Assembly: GCA_013407085.1 (NCBI GenBank)
Contig: JACCGJ010011120.1
Coordinates: forward strand, 84,253 to 148,252
Length of the DNA: 64,000 nucleotides
Source: Atriophallophorus winterbourni
Taxonomy: Eukaryota; Platyhelminthes; Trematoda; Plagiorchiida; Microphallidae
Direction: 5' to 3'
Part shown: positions 55,700 to 64,000 of the stretch, in pieces
Layout of the letters: each line of letters begins with the position of its first letter
How positions within the stretch are numbered: the first letter of the stretch is position 1
Translations under genes and position numbers: made by a program
The notes under the pieces: model-generated
Databases searched by the model: none
The model's input: the letters and a program-made list of their open reading frames with translations, nothing else
Told to the model about the DNA's origin: nothing

Positions 55700-57325
55700 G
55701 CGTAAAACATTTTGAGTTTATAACTTATATAATGAGCCTAAATTCAAATTGGTTGATTAGGAGAACTACTTAAGATTAATCAAGTTTCATACTAATAACC
55801 ACTACCATTTGCGCTTATACCAGCCTGTCACATTCTTACATGTGTCCTTCGGTAAACACAATTCCATAGAAAAGACAACATCGCGCCGTATCCTAGTTTA
55901 GTTAAGGCCACATAAAGCCAAACGTCGCAAAATTTAGGTGTACAGAACATTGCGAAGACCCATCACTAACTTTATCGCTTTAAGATAAATTTTATCGAAA
56001 AGGGCCATATCTTTTCACAGCCGTGCAGCCAGACCTATATCGCTTACTCCATCGTAGGACGACGATTGAGGATGACTGAGAACGATCAAAAATGATTCGA
56101 AAGTAGTACATTAATCAACGACCTCTTGCCGTAGATTGTTTTTGAAGACCTTTTAACTAAGACACCGATATCTTCTTACCAACAGGTTGATGGTTAAAAC
56201 ATCACATACAAGAGTGTTAAACAAGAATTAAAATCAAAATACATTAAACCAATTCACCCACTGTATATCAGAAGACAACTCTGAGAAGATATTCCCTGAT
56301 TGGCAAACAATTATAGTTGAAAACATATTAAACTCCGGTAACCAGCTTCCTATGTGACTCGAGATTAGCAAGCGACTATATCACGCAAAATTCAGTTCTA
56401 TAAAAGTAGTTACTAAATTATTACGAGCAATGACGAAATGTCAAACGTCATAATCGGGGGTCTGAGGCTTCACCACACCACAATCAGATCGTGATCATGT
56501 GCAGATCATGGGTGCGGCCCAATCGATTGTCGAGTAGCCCGTGATCAGTAGGCTCATGGTTCCTCCTCTGCACGGGTGAATATCAGTAAATTTAAATTTC
56601 TACATCAATCAGAGGATTTAAATTACTTAATCACTTTTGCACATGACTTAATTAGAATGTGATTGACAAATCGAAATTTCTCATGTTAATTAAGTGGTCA
56701 TTCTTCTTTTGATCATAAGTTTAACATTAGGATAAATTATATCGCTGTGAAGGTTAGACTGTTCGGGTGTTTACATAGGGCATACTTCAAGGGAACTTCA
56801 TCCTAGAATCGAAGAACACCGAAAGCGTGTCAAAGGACACCAGCGAGATGCCAGGGAATATCAATCCTTTATTCATTATTCAGCCTAGGCCGACCACGTT
56901 CTAGATACGGGCCACAGCGTCGATCTAGACTATGTGGAAATATTGAGACGCGGTAATAAACAGTATGGCTAACGCCTACGCGCGGAGGCATTAGAAATTG
57001 ACAAGGCAGGTCGACTGGTGGTCAATAAGATGGACGGGGCAGAAATATCCACAATCTGGCGCTCAGCACTGATGTGAACGTAAATAGTTGTTGTTCATCT
57101 TATACCTACTAGTTAATTAGATTTTTCTTTTTCGTCAAGAATTGTTTACCCATAGCCCCATTAGTTATGTACTTTTATGCAGGTGGGTCACAGTGTCAAC
57201 CGATCTTGACTGTGTTTACGTGTATTAGATTGATGTGCATACACACCGTAATAGGCTAATCGACCACTAATCGTTGTCATGCTTACGTGACGCAACACAC
57301 TGTAAGAGTACAGTAGGCTGCTTTG
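55700..57325. other. Probable intron a-b, no gene
   Basis: AT-rich with no recognisable element until repeat E at 57330. Both ends carry good splice sites for the exons on either side. Confidence 0.4.
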
Positions 57326-57329
57326 CGGT

Positions 57330-57515
57330 GAGGTAGAAACAGGGGTAGTGGGTTGACTTCTACTTAGTCATGTTCCCTGTCCGGTTATTACCCTTGGTCT
57401 TGCGAAGTTACTGTGTCAGAAGTGGAACGTTACCCGTAAATTGCTTTAACCGATTCAGCACAAATTTACTTGCATAATGAATACACGATATGTCCCAGAT
57501 ATATTCCAATCGATT
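57330..57515 (+). repeat. Dispersed repeat E, copy 2
   Basis: Second copy of the repeat at 50780-50985. It sits about 230 bp upstream of exon b, within the proposed intron. Confidence 0.65.
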
Positions 57516-57748
57516 TGAAAGAATTTTTCTCTCTCAAATCATTTTCTACAGTTACGTTTAATTTTTGAAATGTAATGTGAACCTATGATTTGGATGCCAT
57601 CCTTGGTTGACATCGTCCAAGTGAGACAAATAACAAGATCAGGGCTTTATGATACGTTTTACAATGAATACCCTAGTTTCGGAGCCATTTTGCACGTAAC
57701 AATGAACTTCTTGTTTCCTAATTGTCTAACATGCATTCCTTGTTTCAG

Positions 57749-57962
57749 CATTTTGTTACGTATACTAACATTGACCATGTCATTGAATGGATAATGAGAC
57801 ATTTCAAATCCAGATTAAACGATAAACGTGACCCAGCTAAATCACTATCTCATATTTTAGATGATGACACAACTTTTGCGCTACATCAATCCGACAATAA
57901 GCATCATGGTGTGTGGCCATCTGAGTCGAGAAGAACTAGACGCCTCTTCCCTTGCAAATACG
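57749..57962 (+). CDS. Internal exon of a BIR-type gene (exon b)
   Basis: A 214-nt exon between CTTGTTTCAG and G|GTGAGT, both strong sites. The 71 codons begin H-F-V-T-Y-T-N-I-D-H-V-I-E-W and include a helical stretch (I-M-R-H-F-K-S-R-L-N). An acidic L-D-D-D and a basic R-R-T-R-R segment follow. It enters in phase 0 from exon a and leaves with one base, which matches exon c. In BIRC6-like proteins a helical stretch precedes the BIR domain at a similar distance; that likeness is weak and by eye only. Confidence 0.55.
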
Positions 57963-58339
57963 GTGAGTAAATCGCGTAACCGGGGGCAATTTTGTCGATG
58001 ATTCAGTATTTATATGAGATGGGGGAGGCCGGAAGTCATTCGAGGTCAAGTCACGTTTTCTGTTCTAAATTCCATTACGTTATGTGCACATGATTAAGGA
58101 CACACGCGGCAACATCAATCGCATCAGCCCCCGCGTTTCACATGCACAAAGATCGATTGTCTCGATTTATTCCCTAGGTCAACCACTCCAACGTTGAATA
58201 CGTTCACCCACACCACAGGAGAACGCCAATTGGTCAACGGTTTTTAATACGCACAAGACAAATAAAAATACACAGGCCTATCATAGATAAGCAATTCGAG
58301 TAAACACAAAACTGACCTCAAGCGTGTCTTTCGCGGTTA

Positions 58340-58900
58340 CTACTTCGATCTGGTTTTTCAATCGACTTCGTGTCAACGGGGTACGATTTAAGGCCTCATC
58401 ACGTAGGGTTCGTTTGACCGACATTGACAAATGGCATATTGTCCAACAACGGCTGACGTTGTCCTTCTAATCTTGCTTTCGAAGATGTTGTCGCTTGAAT
58501 CGTTCAAATGCAATACTAGTACGGGTTCGCGTTTGACGTCATTGGTCTTTTCGGCGCCTCTTGTGCTTGTGTTGTGTCGGAAGGTAGTTCTCTGCATATT
58601 ATGGTTAGCACGTGGTTGGCACTCATCGCTAATGCACTTCGCACCTTCACAATTTAATCTATACAATGCTCATTCAATCACAACATTACCCGCTGTGGGG
58701 ACGCATTGCAAATGATGCCTCGAAAATGCCGCTTTCAATAACTTCATTCAAGGGAACGATTGTTTGTCTTACTCGAACCATGGTATCGGATGGTCAAGCA
58801 TTGAATCACCTACATTCAACCGTTTGCGGTCTCTACAGCTTTGTATCTCTCACCGGCATGCGTAATACTGTAGTGGAAATCACAGTACAGTGAAGCCAGT
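58340..58900 (-). pseudogene. Possible decayed element frame in intron b-c
   Basis: The minus-strand frame 58388-58666 is Arg-, Asn- and Ser-rich with several Cys and His (Y-R-L-N-C-E-G-A-K-C, then C-Q-P-R-A-N-H-N). It could be a remnant of a retroelement Gag, but the zinc-knuckle spacing is not met and the identification is weak. The segment is more GC-rich than its surroundings. Confidence 0.2.
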
Positions 58901-58904
58901 ATCC

Positions 58905-59760
58905 GTGGCCTTGAAGATACATATTGATTTAAAAGATCCAGAAATGTTATTTGTTGATCTTCTCAATGTGTGTATTATGGTTAATGAATTGCCGCATGTC
59001 GAATTTCCTATTGTGATTGGTGGGTTTGCATAAGCTGAGAGATGTTATCTAAGGGTACTTATTGGCCCATTCGAGCCGACAGTTTTCAAAATCCTCGAAA
59101 AATCTACGATTGGTGGAAAATGTTGTTGGAGAATCGAATTGTGCTGTGGTTAGGGTTCACAACAATTTGTGAATAAATCATTTTCCCGGAAACGGAATAT
59201 TCTTCGAATTGAAGATGTTCACCTAACATAAACTGTCCATCAACTGTATAGCTTAGTAGATGGTAAATTGTGTTTAATTATTTAGAATAAGCAGCTCGTA
59301 TTACACAGTGTGAATAGGTTGTCACGGTGTTAAGAATGAAGAAAGAAGGACAAAGCTTTATTCGAAAATTTTAGAAATGTCAGCTTTAGACTAATAATAA
59401 AATCCCACGAGGAATTCGGTAGACATCACGCATAAAATATTCGAAGAAAATGTATACATAATAACAATGAGATAACTTTGACCGTAATCAATCAATAAGC
59501 GGTTCCTTTACACAAAGGTATCTTGACACACATGAGATAAAGGACCTCCAATATGAAGACTGTCTGTAAGGTAATATTATGTAATTTGATCGAACCTTTG
59601 AAGAAGCTTGACTTGTGAGGAGATCCAGATGCGTGGGTGAGAACTCTCATCAACGATAGCATTTATAATTGGAGTGAAGAAGGAAAATGTTGTTTTAAGA
59701 ATATTTAAATGGTATATTCATGAGGAAGAGAGCTTGTGATCAACACAACGGTTTCTCGGT
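58905..59760. other. AT-rich intronic spacer, no gene
   Basis: No exon with paired splice sites or element signature was recognised. Confidence 0.4.
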
Positions 59761-59764
59761 TTTA

Positions 59765-60090
59765 AAACCAGTTCAAGATGCAAGATTCAAGAATTAATGG
59801 TCACAAAAAGCACGTGGCTTCACAATTATCTTGGCATAGCACATATTCGTTCCTGAAAAAGAAATAACACAATCATGTAATGTCACGTAGAGTCCATTGA
59901 AATACTTTCCAGGAGTCAATACACGTGTGTAGTCAACTCTTTATATAACAAATACGTGTCCAATTTTTGGATGAATATTTCGACGCTGGGAACAGATCAC
60001 CATACTAGACAGTCTTTATGATTACCGAATGTGTTTCAAGTACAATTATGCATCACGACGACTCGATATGCCAAGATATGAGCTTTTTTT
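59765..60090 (+). repeat. Dispersed repeat D, copy 2
   Basis: Aligns with 53668-54040 in the same orientation but is diverged. The frame that is open in copy 1 is broken here, which argues against coding function in either. Confidence 0.5.
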
Positions 60091-60855
60091 ATAAGTAGTT
60101 TCGGTGTGTATAAATTTTCGGGATTGTTGATTTATTGGCTCCTCCAGATAGGATACAAAGCAAGACCAATATAAAAATAACTCAAGTGAATTTTTTTGAC
60201 ATTTCTATTCGACGATTTTGGGGGACCTTCCGGTCTTGTACAAGTTATGCTTGTATGACCAGCCATCCCTGACAAGAGATTTTTATGCTAAGATATACAT
60301 GTAGTTCCGCACCGATGATTATACACTGGTGGTACCTTGTTGCTGCATGAACAGTGTGTGAGCATTTTTATTAGGTCCGTGTCTAGTTCTATAAAGCGCA
60401 CGTTTTTAAAACTAAATTAAACGAATATTCATCAAGTGATTCATTTTCGAATCTTTCTACACTGTTTAGTCGCATTTCAGGATACGTTTTTCCCTCTACT
60501 TCCAGTTTTATGGTCACCATCGCACAGTCAGTGTCTCGTTAAAAGAAGTGTGGGTCATAAATCACTTCAAAATTATCCTTGTTCGTTTGATGCTCACTAT
60601 AGTTGAGCTTGCTCAGTTTATCTGACTAGAAAGAACAGCGCATCTCTACAAAGGATGGGACTGATTTATTTACCGAATGTCTCAGTTTGCAAATCATCGT
60701 CAGTTGTGTTAAGATATTCAACAATTGTCTTAATTTTTTTCTAATCATAAACTTACTTTTTTCCAATCCATGTACGTTATTTGATTTTTAAAAAAATTCT
60801 TTCAAACTGATTGATAAATTTGCTATACTTTTTCTTTCAATATCACTTTTCTCAG

Positions 60856-60924
60856 CTGATCAACGTTTTGGGTCTCTGCATCGACACAGGTTTCTCCAGT
60901 GCGTTTGATACGATTTTCTCTCAG
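60856..60924 (+). other. Exon-like segment, doubtful
   Basis: 69 bp between a strong acceptor-like run (TATCACTTTTCTCAG) and CAG|GTCAGC. Open in one frame (L-I-N-V-L-G-L-C-I-D-T-G-F-S-S). In the phase required between exons b and c it contains a stop, so it is either not part of that transcript or a chance match. Confidence 0.2.
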
Positions 60925-60929
60925 GTCAG

Positions 60930-61810
60930 CCTACTTTATTTTCCTTCACTCTCTCCAAAATTTTCGTATTACTCTATTGTAAGTAATAGATTAGAAATTT
61001 ACAAATTAATTTTTACCATCGAGACGCTTTGCTAAATCTCATCTAATTACAAATCAAATCATCCAGCTGAATATATTGTTTATATCATGAGTGCTACGTA
61101 CGGTCGGTGATTGATCTTCGAATAGAATTTCTGGTAACAGACCACGAACCCGAATCACTTTCAATAAAAGGGGAATGATTCTTTGCCCTTTAATCACAAA
61201 CTAGGCTTTAAGGCGTCATTTATATGAAATAAATCTTCCTGAATCTCCTTGTGATCTTACACGGCATACAGTGGAACGTCGATGTCTGTGCTGATCAATG
61301 CACCGTGAACCCGTGCTTAAACTCAGCGCGGAATTTCAATCCATTTCTGAACCTAACTTTTTGACTTACCTGAGGTTGTATTTCGCGTATTCCTATGTCA
61401 ATGTTTCAATCAGCAACGTTTCATTTTATTTACCGACTGACAGTTAAAACGCTTGATGAACATCAATTAAATCGTTGTGCTGTTCTACGTTAACCTTCAG
61501 GCCACCATGTGAAAGATATCGATAAACCGTCCCAGTATCAAGGTAGATTTCGTCCGATAAGTGGGTAGTGTGCAGTTCATGATACCACCCAGAGAGCTTG
61601 ATATTTTTATTAAAATAACAGAGCAAAATATCTGCAATAAGCATAAAAGTTTTTCTGTAGGATTGTTTTATGACCGGTCAAAACAGATTGATTAAATATC
61701 TCTCATGGTCATATTTATACCATGTTTATTGAATAGCTGCAATACAATTTATGCATAACACAGTCTGTTCTTATCGCGCCATATGCAAATCAATGATATC
61801 TTTTTGTTTC
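60930..61810. other. AT-rich intronic spacer, no gene
   Basis: The minus-strand frame at 61444-61644 is of ordinary composition but has no recognisable family and no splice context. Confidence 0.35.
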
Positions 61811-61812
61811 AG

Positions 61813-61994
61813 ACTTATGGAAGCAAAAATCGGAAAATGCTGGGCATATTCCTTCAAAGAGGTACGATTCAACTCTCAGTTTAATGCGTTACAGCCATCT
61901 GTGTGATTATGGTCATATTCTCACTGCTCGCTTGTCTACATTTGAACATTGTGCCAATTTTGATTGGCCTTCAACAAGACCCGCTTATATCCTC
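61813..61994 (+). CDS. Internal exon of a BIR-type gene (exon c), start of BIR-like domain
   Basis: A 182-nt exon between TATCTTTTTGTTTCAG and CTC|GTAAGT. With the base left over from exon b it gives 61 residues without a stop. Near its end L-T-A-R-L-S-T-F-E-H, then F-D-W-P and a P-A-Y-I-L segment resemble the opening of a BIR domain (R-L-x-T-F-x-x-W-P...L-A). The zinc-binding Cys and His would lie in the next exon, outside or not recognised here. The preceding S-L-M-R-Y is reminiscent of BIRC6/BRUCE, a giant ubiquitin-conjugating inhibitor of apoptosis. Other inhibitor-of-apoptosis proteins are possible. Confidence 0.5.
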
Positions 61995-62105
61995 GTAAGT
62001 TTTATATTTATTTATCAACCACCCCATAGATTTCCATTTGAAATCGATATATTATATGTTTGAATTGTTTGTTCGCTGAATGTATCTACAATAATTGTTG
62101 TTGTT

Positions 62106-62600
62106 GTTAGCCTCCGTCGGTCGATGTCGACCATGGATGTAAATCACATTCGCATGAATTTTCATGTTCTATAGCATTTTGAGTGACTAATCAGTCAGAG
62201 TCGGAAGGAACAATGTCTCCCACAGAACTTGGAACGATGGTCAGAACTCGTTTGTAGGGCGTCAGTTGCACGCCGGTGACGTGATCTGCGTTCAGCAGCC
62301 AAGAGCTGTATCTGCTCCTCCCCAGCTTGCAGAAGACGCTTTACACAGTGCCTCCAATGTGAGCGGTCAAGAGCAAGTTCTTCCCAAATCGCGTGGTCAA
62401 TGCCAAGAGCTTTCATATCTCTTTTGCAATCGTCTTTGTACCGCAAGTGCGGTCTGCCCAAAGGTTGACTTCCTAATTGCAACTCATCATAGAGCAGATC
62501 TTTTGGAATACGACAATTTTCCATTCTGTAGCCATGACCCAGCCACCGCAGGTGGCGCTGTCGTTATAGGGATGCTTCGTAAATGGGAGCAGTGTTTAAA
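62106..62600 (-). mobile_element. RTE-type element, 3' coding end and tail
   Basis: The minus-strand frame 62195-62524 reads P-K-D-L-L-Y-D-E-L-Q-L-G, Q-P-L-G-R-P-H-L-R-Y-K-D, D-M-K-A-L-G-I, W-E-E-L-A-L-D-R-S-H-W-R and A-A-E-R-R-S-R-H-R-R. This is a very common C-terminal end of metazoan RT polyproteins of the RTE type. The 3' part (62106-62200) contains CCTCCGTCGGTCGATGTCG, repeated at 63810. The 5' parts of the element are missing. It lies just after exon c of the BIR-type gene. Confidence 0.82.
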
Positions 62601-62810
62601 GTGCCCCAATACATTACACACCACAACTGGCTTCTGGATGTTTGATGTCTGGTAGAGACCGTAAGATTAGTTTCTGAGAGATTTAAAACACTGGAAAAGA
62701 TGCAAATTGTTTTATTCACCATCCACGTTTAATCTTTGACAATTTTTAAACTGTACCTTTATTGATGGTTAATAATTATTCACTTTCAGACTGACATCTG
62801 AATATCTTAC

Positions 62811-62867
62811 CTGTTTCTTGCCAGGATTAGCAGTGAGTTGAACATTTTCCTCAGATGCCTCATCCAT
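62811..62867 (-). CDS. Candidate first coding exon, unrecognised
   Basis: The minus strand has ATG at 62867 followed by 19 codons (M-D-E-A-S-E-E-N-V-Q-L-T-A ... G-K-K-Q) and CAG|GTAAGA, a consensus donor, in phase 0. The peptide is acidic then basic, with a start typical of small cytosolic or nuclear proteins. The remaining exons would lie to the left on the minus strand and were not found. A chance ATG plus donor is the main alternative. Confidence 0.3.
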
Positions 62868-62869
62868 GA

Positions 62870-63800
62870 TTAGATTGCTGGTTTACTACAAAGCTGTTCA
62901 TTTTTAATTTGACTAAAATATCTTCTTACATTAACCTTTTCGTATTGCTCAAAGGAGAAGTAATGTTCATAACCGCTAATTCAAAATGCATTTGAGTGGG
63001 TACTACATCGACTTTTGGTGAACAATAAACGAAACAGAAACCCGGTAGATATTCTTTGAATGACAGTGAAAAAATAACAGTAAAGATTCTATTAAATTTC
63101 ATTAAGTAATTTCAAATCCAAGCCTGATTAAACTAAAATATGTCGGTGGATTATGGATCCGTTGTTGAGCATAGCCTTTTGATTTTTTCTACTCTAAATT
63201 CGTCTGAAAGCATATTGAGTCACGGTCAAAGTTCGAAACGTTTACATTGCAGAATATCATGAAATCTTAGAGGTATTTTAGCGATTTACATTAAAGTATT
63301 TGGTAAGGAAGGATTCGGATTCTCAGGTCGACCTCGGTAATAATCAATCCAATGCAGCGTTGTTTAATCTTGAGTGTAGTCACTCTGACGGCGTTGAATT
63401 TGCAGTTGAATACAGAAAATGAAAGAGAGCGCTCAGCAACCTGAACTGCTCTATGGCATGCTTTCGATGTGTAATATTCATTGGCACAATATTTTTATAA
63501 CCACGCTCCTGGTAGAGAAGCTCTGATGACCTTTAAAAAATACCTCGGAATCAAACTAGACAAAAGCTGGTGAATTATTAAACCTCACGAAAATCTAAAA
63601 ATGTCAGTTCGAATAGATCTAGTGTAAATCCACTGTTAAATTGAGTTCGTACAACAAACCACGGTTTCTAGTTCAATTTGATACTCAGAATTTTAACACG
63701 ATTGCAAAATTCTCGGTCAATTTATCGAGTAGGTGAGGTGAAATCGATTAAAATAATTTAGAATATCGCATCGGTTGAAAATCACTTCTTGATGGATGTG
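62870..63800. other. AT-rich spacer, no gene recognised
   Basis: No continuation of the BIR-like domain or other exon was recognised. Confidence 0.35.
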
Positions 63801-63805
63801 ATATT

Positions 63806-64000
63806 GGCCTCCGTCGGTCGATGTCGACCATGGATGTACATCACATCGCATGAATTTCAAGTTTTGCAACTTTTTGAATGACTAAACAGTCCGATTCGGG
63901 AGGAACAATCTCTCCCGCAGCGCTTGCAACGATAGTCAGAACTCTGTTGTTCTTGCAAAGTTGCACGCCGGGTCGTGAATCTGCGTTCAGCAGCCAGGAG
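63806..64000 (-). mobile_element. RTE-type element 3' end, runs out of the window
   Basis: Begins with the same CCTCCGTCGGTCGATGTCG as 62106 and follows it through GTTGCACGCCG and CTGCGTTCAGCAGCC with moderate divergence. It is in the same orientation as the copy 1.7 kb to the left and continues beyond the right edge. Confidence 0.75.

Noticed and set aside
58431..58715. 94-codon plus-strand frame, Leu/Val/Ser-rich
   Set aside because: It is the complement of an Arg/Asn-rich minus-strand frame. No splice sites support it, and neither strand gave a convincing family.
60856..60924. Exon between exons b and c of the BIR-type gene
   Set aside because: Splice-like borders are good, but in the required phase it contains a stop codon. 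Exons b and c already join in phase without it.
1..64000. tRNA or rRNA genes
   Set aside because: No cloverleaf-like segment or conserved rRNA block was recognised by eye. A covariance-model scan would be decisive but could not be run.

Overview
The window is eukaryotic, AT-rich and gene-poor, and dominated by retrotransposon relics. It looks like a flatworm genome, most probably a digenean trematode. Three things point there: a 35-bp intron in the SRP19-like gene, a young Ty3/Gypsy element resembling the CsRn1/Boudicca group of flukes, and abundant CR1-like and RTE-like non-LTR relics whose 3' ends carry short repeated tails. The species cannot be named from sequence alone. No prokaryotic operons, rRNA or tRNA genes or CRISPR arrays were seen.

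Host genes. (1) 771-3829, minus: the first two coding exons of a CLIP-type microtubule plus-end protein, one CAP-Gly domain per exon; the rest of the gene lies left of the window. (2) 42552-43060, plus: a complete two-exon SRP19-like gene. (3) 55623-61994, plus: three exons joining in perfect phase and ending at what looks like the start of a BIR domain (possibly BIRC6/BRUCE-like); the gene continues on both sides. (4) A weak candidate first exon at 62811-62867, minus.

Layout. 1-4250: CLIP exons, with an intron full of retroelement ends, tandem copies of a dispersed repeat, and a perfect 24-bp inverted repeat. 4252-31155: a direct tandem segmental duplication (units 4252-17480 and 17481-31155). 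Each unit holds four CR1-like reverse transcriptase (RT) relics, two coding relics of unknown origin, an RTE-type 3' relic, about 6 kb of AT-rich spacer, and the 5' part of a CR1-like element with zinc-finger ORF1. The junction between units cuts the element's endonuclease domain, so only the second unit runs on into the intact remainder (31156-38465). That remainder is interrupted at 32710 by a 4.7-kb LTR retrotransposon on the opposite strand, flanked by a 4-bp target duplication. 38650-42460: retroelement tails, a decayed Gypsy pol carrying a 33-bp micro-insertion with a 10-bp target duplication, an RTE 3' end, and three weak tandem repeats. 42.5-43.2 kb: SRP19. 43.4-46.2 kb: a decayed endonuclease/RT element on the minus strand. 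46.2-64 kb: mostly AT-rich intergenic or intronic DNA with dispersed repeats, the BIR-type exons, and two minus-strand RTE ends.

The order of events can be read from the nesting. The CR1-like element inserted first. The tandem duplication followed, because its junction cuts the element. The LTR element inserted in the part lying beyond the duplication; its LTRs differ at only about four positions, so it is recent.
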